64,000 bases of DNA from Kangiella sp. (GCA_028284185.1 JANQSG010000019.1:62001-126000); one strand, 5' to 3'; shown: positions 29,597-38,464, numbered from the stretch's first letter. Numbers and translations: made by a program. Notes: a model not told the origin generated them from the letters alone.

Positions 29597-29779
29597 ATTT
29601 CCTTCCTTATAAATTAGATTTTACTGCACATCATTATGATTAGTGTCGAACAATTTGTCCAAAAAATCAAAGGATTAGCTAACATCAAAGCAAAATTTTG
29701 AACAAGTTTACGCTTTAAGGTTGAATTTCAATTCGCTTCGTGGCAACTTCAAGTTACCTCTCATTTGATAACTCAAATC

Positions 29780-30511
29780 ATGAGCACTTTATCATTTTTA
29801 CCTTTGCTTGACTGGATTGCATTATTGGCCTTTTTAACCCTTTGGGTTGGCTATACCCTTTTTGCCAGTGCACAGCAAAAATCCAAGCCCACTATTGCCA
29901 ATCAGTTAGCAGCTAACCGCAAAGAATGGCTTGAGCAAATGATCGAACGTGATGCCAGAATTTCCGATATTACCAGTCTGGGCATCTTGCAAAGGAACGT
30001 AACCTTTTTCGCCTCCACCACCATTTTTATTATCGCAGGTTTATTAACAGTTTTAGGGGCTACCGAGGAAGCTGTGCGGCTATTGTCCCACCTACCCTGG
30101 ATAGAGATCGATTCAAGAGCCGCTTGGGAAATGAAAATCATGCTCTTGATTGTTAGCTTTGCTTACGCTTTCTTTAAATTCACCTGGTCCATGCGCAAAT
30201 ATAACTTTTCAATCGTGCTATTCGGTTCGGCACCTAAAGCCTCTGCCAGTAATAAAGAAAAACAGCTTTTTGTCAAACACTGCAATTGGCTATTATCCCG
30301 AGCTACCAACTCGTTTAATTTTGGATTAAGAGCCTATAGCTTTTCCTTAGCCGCTCTTTGTTGGTTTATCAATGCCTGGGTTTTTATGGCTTGCAGCGCC
30401 TTTGTAGTTTGGGTTTTGTATCGCCGCGAATTTAAATCGAATACTCTGGCTGCTTTATATAATGCCAGTCACCATAATAGTGAAAAGCCAATTAAAGATA
30501 ATTCAGACTAG
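29780..30511 (+). CDS. DUF599 family inner-membrane protein
   Basis: This membrane protein of about 243 residues matches DUF599: LASNRKEW-like LAANRKEWLEQMIERDARI, then the signature LQRNVTFFASTTIFIIAGLL and AYAFFKFTWSMRKYNFSIVLFGSAP. There are four hydrophobic segments (about 10-30, 78-98, 120-142 and 195-220). The family has no known function. ATG is preferred to a TTG five codons earlier; neither has a clear ribosome-binding site. It is convergent with the dsbA-like gene, whose stop is the next base. Confidence 0.85.
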   Translation: MSTLSFLPLLDWIALLAFLTLWVGYTLFASAQQKSKPTIANQLAANRKEWLEQMIERDARISDITSLGILQRNVTFFASTTIFIIAGLLTVLGATEEAVRLLSHLPWIEIDSRAAWEMKIMLLIVSFAYAFFKFTWSMRKYNFSIVLFGSAPKASASNKEKQLFVKHCNWLLSRATNSFNFGLRAYSFSLAALCWFINAWVFMACSAFVVWVLYRREFKSNTLAALYNASHHNSEKPIKDNSD

Positions 30512-31084
30512 TTATTTATTCTCCAGCTTTTTCAGGGTTTCTGAGAACTTTGCTACCGATTGTGTATGCCTGGCATCAGTAGCATATTTCCCTTTAACCA
30601 CAACCGTAGGTACATATTGAATTTGATACTGTTTGGCTGCGGACTCTGCCTGACTGATCTTTGTAAAAAGCTCTTTACCAGTTAAAGTTTGCTCCAGCAT
30701 TGTTTTATCCACACCTAAAGCCACCAAAGCTGTTACCATAGAATCCAGCGATTTCACATCTACTTTATTTTGCTCAATCATTGCAATAAATTGCCTACGC
30801 ACAGCAGCTTCTATCGCTAATAAATCCAGAGTCATTTGAATCTTAGCGGCAGGCCTCCAGTCCGGCCGAGCAATCAAAGGCAAAACCTCATACCCGTTCA
30901 AGTCAATATTTTGCTCTAACATATGACAAGAGAGACAACCCAACCAGGTAAAAAAGTAGTTACCATCAGAGGTTGCGAAATCAGTTGTTTGCAGCACAGT
31001 CCAATAGGTTTTATTTCCGCCTTGCGCAGCCATGCTGCTCAAAGGCAAGAAACACAAAACTAGCACTAAAATTCTTAATTTCAT
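30512..31084 (-). CDS. DsbA-like thioredoxin-fold protein with CLSC motif
   Basis: This is a periplasmic thiol-disulfide protein with a Sec signal (LCFLPLSSMAAQGG). The sequence FFTWLGCLSCHMLEQ aligns with the DsbA active site, but the CPHC pair is replaced by CLSC (Cys50, Cys53). The cis-Pro loop is kept as QYVPTVVV. ATG at 31084 has GGGA six bases upstream and is preferred to one four codons earlier. The gene sits beside cytochrome c4, the dsbA position in Pseudomonas. The altered dipeptide should change its redox potential, so it may be a specialised or weakened oxidase. That is inference. Confidence 0.82.
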   Translation of the reverse strand: MKLRILVLVLCFLPLSSMAAQGGNKTYWTVLQTTDFATSDGNYFFTWLGCLSCHMLEQNIDLNGYEVLPLIARPDWRPAAKIQMTLDLLAIEAAVRRQFIAMIEQNKVDVKSLDSMVTALVALGVDKTMLEQTLTGKELFTKISQAESAAKQYQIQYVPTVVVKGKYATDARHTQSVAKFSETLKKLENK

Positions 31085-31123
31085 TACGATTCCCATTACT
31101 CAACTTTTGTCATAAAATTTGCC

Positions 31124-31157
31124 ATAAAAAAAGGTAACCTCAGGCTACCTTTTTTAT
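31124..31157. terminator. Terminator between cytochrome c4 and the dsbA-like gene
   Basis: A GGTAACC-TCA-GGCTACC stem with one A-C mismatch is flanked by A and T runs on both sides. It terminates the minus-strand cytochrome c4 gene, which begins further right. Confidence 0.8.
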
Positions 31158-31179
31158 GATAAGTGATTTCAGCTAAGGA

Positions 31180-31809
31180 TTAATGCAAACCTAGCATAAA
31201 ATTAGCAACCGCTTCAATTTGTGCATCCGACATACGAACCGCGATATCACGCATAACACCATTGTCATCATTACTACGCTCAGCTGAAGCAAATGCCTTT
31301 AACTGCTTAATGGTATATTCCGGATATTGACCAGAAACTGCAGGATATCCAGCTGCATTTAAACCCTGGCCATTAGCCCCATGACATGCAGTACAAGCAG
31401 GAATACCTCGCTCAGCATCGCCCTGGAAATAAATTGTTTTACCTGATTTTATGAAGTCTTTTTTAACTGCACCCAGCTGAGGTTTTTGCACAGCAAAAAA
31501 TGCAGCAATGTTTTCTGCATCTTCTTCACTCACACTCCCCCAAAGACCCGCCATTTGTGCACCAGCACGCCCTTTGCCCGCTTCCTGAGCACCCAGACGG
31601 AAATCTTCAATTTGCTTTAACAAGTATTTCTCATTTTGTCCTGCTAATTTTGGCCATTGCGCCGAAACACTGTTACCGTCTTTACCATGACAAGCGGCAC
31701 ACTGAGCTGCTTTTTGTGCCCCCACTGTTGCATCACCAGCTGCTACTGAGTTAGAAATTATCAGACTTGCACCTAATAATAAGGCTAATAAAACTACTTT
31801 TTTCATCAC
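31180..31809 (-). CDS. Di-heme cytochrome c4
   Basis: This is a periplasmic electron carrier of 209 residues with a Sec signal (to about NSVAAGD). It has two heme c sites, CAACHG (37-41) and CTACHG (139-143). Each half is followed by a Met-ligand loop (AQMAGLWG and VRMSDAQ), so the protein is a tandem of two class I cytochrome domains. Cytochrome c4 usually feeds electrons to terminal oxidases such as cbb3. Its neighbours dsbA-like and engB/polA repeat the Pseudomonas order. Confidence 0.94.
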   Translation of the reverse strand: MMKKVVLLALLLGASLIISNSVAAGDATVGAQKAAQCAACHGKDGNSVSAQWPKLAGQNEKYLLKQIEDFRLGAQEAGKGRAGAQMAGLWGSVSEEDAENIAAFFAVQKPQLGAVKKDFIKSGKTIYFQGDAERGIPACTACHGANGQGLNAAGYPAVSGQYPEYTIKQLKAFASAERSNDDNGVMRDIAVRMSDAQIEAVANFMLGLH

Positions 31810-31945
31810 GCTACCTTTAACAACGCCCGCCTAGCACCAAAATCTCTGCCTGCAGTCGTAAAAACATAAAATAAATATAAAAGTCCGATGAATTATAGGG
31901 AACTAACCAGTAAAATGCCATCTTTCAGAGAAAAAATCACTCAAT

Positions 31946-32548
31946 ATGAATTACCAGCAAGCCAAATACTTATTAGGAGCTGCAAAATTACACCAACTGC
32001 CCGAAGATAAAGGTATTGAGGTGGCTTTTGCCGGGCGCTCCAATGCTGGTAAATCCAGTGCTTTAAATTGCCTCACTCAGCAAAAAAGCCTAGCTAGAAC
32101 CAGCAAAACACCGGGCCGTACTCAACTGATTAATGTCTTTACCCTGGACGATGCGAGGCGCTTAATTGACCTGCCTGGCTACGGCTATGCTAAAGTACCG
32201 CAAGCCATGAAAGAACAGTGGCAAGCAGAACTAGGGAAATACCTACAAACACGCCAATGTCTGCATGGTCTAGTGTTACTTATGGATATTCGCCATTTTC
32301 TAAAAGATACGGACGTGCAGATGCTGTCCTGGGCCTATCAAGTGGATCTGCCAGTGCATTGTTTATTGAATAAAGCCGACAAACTTAAATCCGGCGCCAA
32401 GTCAAAAGCCTTGATGCAATGTAAAAAACAACTTAAAGACCTTCATCCTGATGCCAGCGTGCAGGCTTTTTCATCACTCAAACGCCAAGGACTGGATCAA
32501 CTCTACGCCAAATTGGATCAGTGGTATGATCCACCCATGTTAAACTAA
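31946..32548 (+). CDS. engB: Ribosome biogenesis GTPase EngB (YsxC/YihA)
   Basis: EngB is an essential GTPase in large-subunit assembly. The 200 residues show all G motifs: GRSNAGKSS (G1), TPGRTQ (G2), [10 protein letters not shown] (G3), LLNKADKLK (G4) and the family end FSSLKRQGL (G5). It is divergent from cytochrome c4 and lies on the other side of the small-RNA locus from polA, as in many Gammaproteobacteria. Confidence 0.96.
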   Translation: MNYQQAKYLLGAAKLHQLPEDKGIEVAFAGRSNAGKSSALNCLTQQKSLARTSKTPGRTQLINVFTLDDARRLIDLPGYGYAKVPQAMKEQWQAELGKYLQTRQCLHGLVLLMDIRHFLKDTDVQMLSWAYQVDLPVHCLLNKADKLKSGAKSKALMQCKKQLKDLHPDASVQAFSSLKRQGLDQLYAKLDQWYDPPMLN

Positions 32549-32571
32549 CTGCAACACAAACAAGCATTTTC

Positions 32572-32988
32572 ATGAATCATAAACAAGCCAAAAAATACCT
32601 GCTAAACAAACCCGAAGCAATTGAAGGTTTTCCCTTTGGTCCGGAAGTTGCAGTGTTTAAAGTTAAAAACAAAATGTTTGCCACTTTAGCGCTCGGCACT
32701 GGCAATGAAAAAGGCACTCAAGGCAAGATGGCAGGCCATTGGTGCATGAATCTTAAATGTAAACCCGAAGATGCTGATGCCCTGCGCAGTATTTTTGATG
32801 CTATTATCCCAGGTTACCATATGAGCAAAACCCACTGGAACACTATTATCCTCGACGGCTCCATTCCACAAAGCGAAATTGAAAACCTGATCGACCATTC
32901 TTACAGCTTGATCGTCAAAAGCCTAAAGAAATCCGAACGTGAATTGTTAGAACTGCACTATCCCAAAGACAGGTTATATTCTGAGTAA
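32572..32988 (+). CDS. MmcQ/YjbR family DNA-binding-fold protein
   Basis: This 138-residue protein has the MmcQ/YjbR features: LLNKPEAIEGFPFGPEVAVFKVKNKMFA near the N-terminus, LNLKC-like WCMNLKCKPEDADALR in the middle and HWNTIILDGSIPQSEIENLIDHSYSLI at the C-terminal part. The CyaY-like fold is known structurally, but the function is not. It starts 23 bases after engB and is probably co-transcribed with it. Confidence 0.88.
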   Translation: MNHKQAKKYLLNKPEAIEGFPFGPEVAVFKVKNKMFATLALGTGNEKGTQGKMAGHWCMNLKCKPEDADALRSIFDAIIPGYHMSKTHWNTIILDGSIPQSEIENLIDHSYSLIVKSLKKSERELLELHYPKDRLYSE

Positions 32989-33010
32989 GACCTAACTATC
33001 TCTAGTAAAA

Positions 33011-33134
33011 TTTTTGTCGAATAATTTTTATATAGTGCGAGACTTTCGAGATTTGAGAAGCACAGTTGGTACTAACCCATGAGCACTCGGAAAATCTCGT
33101 ATAACGAAGCAATATAAAAAATTAGTTACAAAAA
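33011..33134 (+). repeat. Nested-hairpin intergenic repeat, copy D
   Basis: The outer stem pairs TTTTTGT with ACAAAAA (33011-33017 and 33128-33134), and TAATTTTTATAT (33022-33033) with ATATAAAAAATTA (33112-33124). The second stem pairs CGAGATTT (33047-33054) with AAATCTCG (33092-33099). The inner hairpin GTTGGTACTAAC is followed by CCATGAGC, and the 3' loop contains AACGAAGC. It is longer and more AT-rich than copies A to C. Its right end overlaps the T tract of the small-RNA terminator, so it too lies directly after a minus-strand transcript. Confidence 0.55.
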
Positions 33135-33165
33135 GAATAAAAGAAGGGGCTCAAAACGAGCCCCT
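33131..33165 (-). terminator. Rho-independent terminator of the candidate small RNA
   Basis: AGGGGCTC and GAGCCCCT (33145-33152 and 33158-33165) form a perfect 8-bp GC-rich stem around a 5-base loop. On the minus strand a T-rich tract (TTCTTTTATTCTTTT) follows; on the plus strand there is no T tract. Confidence 0.88.
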
Positions 33166-33249
33166 CAAAAAACACAGTCCGACTTGGGGAGGCCAAACTG
33201 TAATACCCGCAAGAAGGAGGGAGTCGCGGGGAGGACATTCATTGTCCTC
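33131..33249 (-). ncRNA. Candidate structured small RNA downstream of polA (Spot 42/ErsA position)
   Basis: Four hairpins follow one another on the minus strand. They are GAGGACA-ATGAA-TGTCCTC (33249-33231); CCCGC/GCGGG (33230-33206) with a loop holding CTCCCTCCTT; ACAGT/ACTGT (33201-33174) enclosing TTGG-CCTCC-CCAA; and a strong terminator. Two loops expose CCUCC, complementary to Shine-Dalgarno sequences. A TATATA/ATTATA -10 region (33251-33258) lies upstream, near a TTACC-CC-GGTAA dyad (33266-33277). The strand and the place between polA and engB match Spot 42 in E. coli and ErsA in Pseudomonas, but I see no sequence match to Spot 42. Expression and ends are inferred. A 25-codon frame (33242-33165) lies inside. 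Confidence 0.7.
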
Positions 33250-33370
33250 ATATATAATGACCGTGTTACCCCGGTAAATGTTGCAAATTTTTTGTAAGCC
33301 TTTTGTAAAGACTTGTATCACAATTGTAAGATCAAGAGCTTATTCTCATTTTCATCTGTTCTTTTGGCTT

Positions 33371-36103
33371 TTAATGGGCTTGATCCCAGTTATCGCCTAC
33401 CCCAACATCGGCCATCAATGGAACCGAAAGTTTGACCACTGATGCCATGATAGCTGGGATCGCTTCTTGTGCCTGTTGCAACTTATCTTCTGCCACTTCA
33501 AACACTAATTCATCATGCACCTGCATGATCATTTTGATGCCATCTTGCTCTTGTAGCCATTCATTCACTTTTAACATTGCCAGTTTGATAATATCGGCAG
33601 CGCTACCTTGCATAGGCGCATTAATCGCAGTGCGCTCGGCCGCCTTGCGTCTTAGCCCATTCTTGGAATTAATTTCCGGCAGATACAAACGACGACCAAA
33701 TAGCGTTTCCACATAACCCAACTCAGCAGCTTTTTCCTTAGTGGATTCCATGTAAGTTTCCACTCCCGGATAGCGGGCAAAATAGGTATTGATATAATCC
33801 TGCGCGGTATTGCGATCCGTATCAATTTGCTTAGCCAGACCAAAAGCGGACATGCCATAAATCAAGCCAAAATTAATGGCTTTGGCATTACGACGTTGGT
33901 TAGCAGTCACCTCATCAAGCTCTACCTCAAATACTTCCGCTGCGGTTGCTGAATGCACATCCAAACCATGAGCAAAAGCATCCAGTAAACCTTGATCCTG
34001 GGATAGATGTGCCATGATGCGTAATTCGATTTGCGAATAGTCTGCAGCCAAGATTTTATAGCCATTGGGTGCGACAAACGCCGTTCTGATGCTGCGTCCT
34101 TCTTGAGTTTTGATAGGAATATTCTGTAAATTCGGATCTTTAGAGGACAAACGACCAGTGGCGGCTACCGCCTGATGATAAGAGGTATGCACACGTCCAG
34201 TTGACGCATGGATCATTTGCGGCAACTTGTCCGTATAGGTTGATTTTAATTTCGACAAGCTACGATGTTCTAAAATCAGTTTCGGTAATGGATAATCCAG
34301 CGCCAACTCCTGTAGCACCTCTTCAGCAGTCGAGGGCTGGCCTTTCGGTGTTTTTTTAATTATCGGCAAACCCAGCTTTTCAAAAAAGATGACTTGCAAT
34401 TGTTTTGGTGAAGCCAAGTTAAACTCTTCGCCAGCAATCTCATAAGCTTCTCGCTCCAGCTCAACCAAACGCTCACCAAACTGATGGCTTTTCTCACCCA
34501 ATAAATGACCATCCACCAAAACACCATTTCTTTCTATCTCTGATAATACGTTCAACAATGGCATCTCGATTTCTTCAAAGATTTGCTTTGGCCCTTGCGC
34601 TTCTTTTAATTGCGGCCATAATTTCTGATGCAATTTCAAAGTAATATCGGCATCTTCAGCAGCATAGGGTGAAGCTTTTTCCAATTCAATCTGATCAAAG
34701 GTCAACTGGCTTTTACCTTTACCGGCAATATCTTCGAACTTGATATTGGCATGGTTTAAATGTAACAAAGCCAGTGAGTCCATATCATGGCGTGAAGCAA
34801 CACTATTTAAACAATAAGATTCGAGCATGGTATCAAACTCGATACCGCCTAACTCAACGTCATATTTAGCTAACACACTTTTATCATATTTTAAGTTTTG
34901 TCCTACTTTTTTATGTTCATCACTTTCGAGCAGGGTTTTCATTTCTGATAAAACCCAATGCCGCTCCAATTGCTCAGGCGCACCCATATAGTTATGTGCA
35001 ACCGGCAAATAAGCTGCCTCTATTTCTCCCTTAGTATTTTCAATAGCAAATGACATGCCTACCAATTCGGCTTCAATATAATCCAGGCTGGTAGTTTCGG
35101 TATCAAAGGCAAAAAGCGCTGCCTGTTCTAATTTTTTTATCCATTTGGTGAAGGCATCTTTACTCAGGATGGTTTCATATTTTGAGCGATCGATACTTGA
35201 CGAATCTTTTTCTGTTTCAACTTCTTCACCAGCAGCTTGCAACACTTCGGTCAGCCAACGCTTAAATTCCATTTCTCCATACAGTGCTTTAAGCTGAGTT
35301 AAATCCGGTTCCTTAATACTTAATTCCTGTGGTGATTGCGCTAAATTGCAATCCAGCTTAATGGTTGCCAACTCGTAGGAAAGCGGCAACTGCTCTAAAG
35401 CCGCACGTAAATTTTCACCAATCTTGCCGCCAACTTTATCCGCATTATCCATCACTCCTTGCAGACTTTCATATTCCGCTAACCATTTAACCGCAGTTTT
35501 GGGGCCACATTTTTCCACTCCAGGAATATTATCCACCTTGTCACCCACCAGCGCTAAATAATCAATGATTTGTTCAGGATTAACTCCGAATTTTTCGACA
35601 ACCCTTTCTCGATCAGTAATTGGGTGATTCTTATCCATAGTATTAATTAAGGTCACATGCCCCGTTACCAACTGCGCCATATCCTTATCACCTGTTGAGA
35701 TTAAAGTATCAATACCTGCTTTACTGGCTTGATCGGCCAAAGTACCAATCACATCATCCGCTTCTACTCCATCAATCACCAATAATGGCAAGCCCATAGC
35801 CTTAACGATCTCATGGATCGGCTGGATCTGGTCACGTAGCTCCTCCGGCATTGGTGGGCGATTGGCTTTATAGTCAGGATAAAGATCATTACGAAAAGTC
35901 TTGCCTTTGGCATCAAATACCACCGCCATATGGGTTGGTTGATATTCATTGAGCAAACTTTTCAACATATTAATGACACCAAATACCGCCCCTGTCATCA
36001 TGCCTTTGGAGTTAGTCATGCGCTGTAATTGCGGCACATGGAAGGCTCGAAACAGATAAGAGGAACCATCAACCAGAATAAAAGGCGCTTTTTTTTCGGA
36101 CAT
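33371..36103 (-). CDS. polA: DNA polymerase I
   Basis: Pol I fills gaps and removes RNA primers in repair and Okazaki fragment maturation. The 910 residues hold all three domains. The 5' nuclease (1-290) has DGVEADDVIGTLA and GDKVDNIPGV. The 3'-5' exonuclease (about 305-500) has intact FDTETTSLD, so proofreading is expected. The polymerase has motif A AADYSQIELRI, motif B RRNAKAINFGLIYG and motif C MQVHDELVFEV. No terminator is seen between its stop and the candidate small-RNA promoter 120 bases downstream. Confidence 0.98.
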   Translation of the reverse strand: MSEKKAPFILVDGSSYLFRAFHVPQLQRMTNSKGMMTGAVFGVINMLKSLLNEYQPTHMAVVFDAKGKTFRNDLYPDYKANRPPMPEELRDQIQPIHEIVKAMGLPLLVIDGVEADDVIGTLADQASKAGIDTLISTGDKDMAQLVTGHVTLINTMDKNHPITDRERVVEKFGVNPEQIIDYLALVGDKVDNIPGVEKCGPKTAVKWLAEYESLQGVMDNADKVGGKIGENLRAALEQLPLSYELATIKLDCNLAQSPQELSIKEPDLTQLKALYGEMEFKRWLTEVLQAAGEEVETEKDSSSIDRSKYETILSKDAFTKWIKKLEQAALFAFDTETTSLDYIEAELVGMSFAIENTKGEIEAAYLPVAHNYMGAPEQLERHWVLSEMKTLLESDEHKKVGQNLKYDKSVLAKYDVELGGIEFDTMLESYCLNSVASRHDMDSLALLHLNHANIKFEDIAGKGKSQLTFDQIELEKASPYAAEDADITLKLHQKLWPQLKEAQGPKQIFEEIEMPLLNVLSEIERNGVLVDGHLLGEKSHQFGERLVELEREAYEIAGEEFNLASPKQLQVIFFEKLGLPIIKKTPKGQPSTAEEVLQELALDYPLPKLILEHRSLSKLKSTYTDKLPQMIHASTGRVHTSYHQAVAATGRLSSKDPNLQNIPIKTQEGRSIRTAFVAPNGYKILAADYSQIELRIMAHLSQDQGLLDAFAHGLDVHSATAAEVFEVELDEVTANQRRNAKAINFGLIYGMSAFGLAKQIDTDRNTAQDYINTYFARYPGVETYMESTKEKAAELGYVETLFGRRLYLPEINSKNGLRRKAAERTAINAPMQGSAADIIKLAMLKVNEWLQEQDGIKMIMQVHDELVFEVAEDKLQQAQEAIPAIMASVVKLSVPLMADVGVGDNWDQAH

Positions 36104-36356
36104 TGTAATAATTCTGACAAAAATATTTGTTAGACTAAGTTTAACTCAAGCGGAAGGCAGACAACAGAGCTGATTCTGTGCCCATTGTAGAGCTAACTAT
36201 TAGCGGAGTCTTATGGAATGAAAAAATAAATAATATTGTTTTATATAACAAAACTTCCTCTGCCAATACTTGAAATTTCTCTTTATAAATTAAAGGTTTA
36301 TAAAGAAATTCTGGTATTCTTATGCTTAGAATACGGTAACAATTGGAGATCTTATA

Positions 36357-36735
36357 GTGACTGAGGAAAATCAACAAGTGGTGCTGAATGCACTAAAAAT
36401 CGCAAGTGAAAACTGGAAGGCAGCATTTAATCTCAGGAAATGCTGCAGGCTGTGCATCACAATATGAACCCGATGCAATTATGACAGCCAAGCCATTCGG
36501 CACCTTCAAAGGTACTGAGCAAATTCAGGCATTTTGGCAAAAATTAATTGATGATGGTTTCAGCGATGTTGAATATATCAATCCGGAAATCAAAGTAATC
36601 GATGATAAAAGTGCTGTTTTATCGTCAGGATGGAAAATGAACAAAGCCAAAGGCATTATTAGCAAAGAGCTTTGGGTTTTACAGGACGATGGCTCTGCAA
36701 AATTACGTATAGATGAATTCGAAGCACAAGGATAA
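36357..36735 (+). pseudogene. NTF2-like (SnoaL/DUF4440-type) gene with a one-base frameshift
   Basis: GTG at 36357 is preceded by GGAG at eight bases and opens a frame reading VTEENQQVVLNALKIASENW then KAAFN, which is typical of the first helix of NTF2-like proteins. The frame then breaks. Removing one base within 36429-36435 (AATCTCA) joins it to SGNAAGCASQYEPDAIMTAK and the rest of the fold, up to ELWVLQDDGSAKLRIDEFEAQG. A product of about 126 residues would result. As written, the downstream frame can start only from weaker internal codons (36406). The cause is a real mutation or a sequencing error. Confidence 0.75.
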
Positions 36736-36823
36736 ATCGAGGAAATTAGTTCAAAGAGAATAAGCAAATATTTCTGCTGGTTCTATGATATTTTAACCAC
36801 CAGATGTATCGAATAGGGTAATA

Positions 36824-38464
36824 ATGATAAAACGGCTACAGACAAAACTTCTACGTTCAGAGCTTCTGCGCTCCAAACAATTCTGGGACTTTTGCATTGT
36901 AACCGTTAGCATTATTGTCCTAACTCTTATCTTAACATCCATCGATGGCTTTGAATGGCTAGTTGAGTTCACCCGTACCTACGAGGATTGGGAACTGGAT
37001 GAGCTCTTAATTGCCGCACTACTTTCTCCAGCTTTTCTGACCTGGTTTGCCTATCGCCGTTGGCAAGAAGCAAAGCTTGAGGTGGAGAAGCGTAAAACAC
37101 GAGAATTCCAACTTGCCGAAACACAAGAACAACTTTCCTATAGTAGTACTCATGATGTATTAACTGGCCTTGTTAATCGGGCATCACTTACTGAACATCT
37201 GAAAACAACCATGATCGCTTCTAGCGAAACCAAAATGTTGGCGCTGGTTTATATTGATCTGGATGGTTTTAAAAGTATTAATGATTACTATGGCCGAGAT
37301 ACAGGCGACCTGCTGCTAATCGCATTAGCGGATCGTATGAAGCGAACTCTCAGAAGTAACGATATTTTGGCACGCTTTGGTGGTGACGAATTTGTGGTCA
37401 TACTGGATTATCTAACAGATACCACAGATGCCCATGTCAGAGTCAAAAGACTCTTGCAGATCATCTCGATACCATTACATTTGGATGATCATATTTTCCA
37501 AATATCAGCTTGCATGGGGGTAACTTTTTATCCTCAAACGGATACAGACAATGCCGATCGCTTGATCCGCCAAGCCGATCAGGCTTTACACCAAGCCAAA
37601 ATAAAAGGCAAAGGACAGTACCACTGTTTTGATCTTGAACATGATCGCTACACTAGAGACTACCACGCCAATCTGGAAGATATTCACCGCGGCTTAGATA
37701 AGGAAGAGTTTCTTTTCCACTACCAGCCTAAGGTGAATATGCGCACAGGTAAAGTAATTGGTGCAGAAGCTTTAATCCGTTGGCAACATCCCGATAAAGG
37801 GTTGCTGATGCCAGGACAGTTTTTACCTTTAATAGAAGATCATCCTTTATCGATTGAACTGGGTGTTTGGGTCATTAAAGCAGCTTTAGAGCAAATGAAA
37901 AAGTGGCAAATTGCTGGGCAGGATATACCGGTAAGTATTAACATTGGTCCCGACCAGTTGATGCAACCAAACTTTATAGAACATCTACAGACATCACTGG
38001 ATGCTCGGCCAGAACTTAAACCAGAAAACCTCACTCTGGAGGTATTGGAAACCAGCACTATCAAAGATATCAATCATGTCACCAAGATAATTCATGGCTG
38101 TCAGGCGCTTGGTGTGAAATTTGCTTTGGATGACTTTGGTACTGGTTACTCATCGTTAACTTACCTGAAACGCTTACCAGTGCATCTACTGAAAATTGAT
38201 CGCAGTTTTGTCGAAGATATGATTGAGAACCCAGAAGACTTGTCCATCATCAAAGGTATTCTGGCTCTTGCTAACACTTTTGAGCGTCAAGTCATTGCCG
38301 AGGGAGTGGAAACCATAGAGCACGGTCAATATCTGCTGCAAATTGGCTGTGAATTGGCCCAAGGTTATGGTATTGCGCGACCCATGCCAGCAGAAGCTCT
38401 GCCCGACTGGATTAACAACTGGAAACCTGATCCTAGCTGGAAAGAAACTCAATGTATAATCTAA
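36824..38464 (+). CDS. Membrane GGDEF-EAL protein (c-di-GMP cyclase/phosphodiesterase)
   Basis: The protein has 546 residues. One clear membrane helix (about 22-40) and a second hydrophobic segment (about 60-75) precede a short coiled coil, GGDEF (about 105-265) and EAL (about 280-530). RFGGDEFVVIL is intact and is preceded by RSND at the correct spacing, a full RxxD inhibitory site for c-di-GMP. The EAL domain keeps GAEALIRWQ and DDFGTGYSSLTYLKRLP, so both activities are possible. It lacks a recognisable sensor domain. It lies 88 bp after the NTF2-like gene. Confidence 0.93.
   Translation: MIKRLQTKLLRSELLRSKQFWDFCIVTVSIIVLTLILTSIDGFEWLVEFTRTYEDWELDELLIAALLSPAFLTWFAYRRWQEAKLEVEKRKTREFQLAETQEQLSYSSTHDVLTGLVNRASLTEHLKTTMIASSETKMLALVYIDLDGFKSINDYYGRDTGDLLLIALADRMKRTLRSNDILARFGGDEFVVILDYLTDTTDAHVRVKRLLQIISIPLHLDDHIFQISACMGVTFYPQTDTDNADRLIRQADQALHQAKIKGKGQYHCFDLEHDRYTRDYHANLEDIHRGLDKEEFLFHYQPKVNMRTGKVIGAEALIRWQHPDKGLLMPGQFLPLIEDHPLSIELGVWVIKAALEQMKKWQIAGQDIPVSINIGPDQLMQPNFIEHLQTSLDARPELKPENLTLEVLETSTIKDINHVTKIIHGCQALGVKFALDDFGTGYSSLTYLKRLPVHLLKIDRSFVEDMIENPEDLSIIKGILALANTFERQVIAEGVETIEHGQYLLQIGCELAQGYGIARPMPAEALPDWINNWKPDPSWKETQCII

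Noticed and set aside
33131-33250. Plus-strand CsrB/RsmZ-like RNA with GGA loops
   Set aside because: The plus strand shows GGAGG in loops, but the terminator T tract and the promoter-like sequence are on the minus strand, and the flanking bases do not fit the ANGGA motif well.
33291-33309. AAGCCTTTTGTAAA shared with 55316-55329
   Set aside because: A 14-base AT-rich match between two intergenic regions without further similarity; likely chance.
36141-36377. 78-residue minus-strand frame between polA and the NTF2-like gene
   Set aside because: No ribosome-binding site or recognisable family, AT-rich composition, and overlap with the start of the NTF2-like gene; probably chance.
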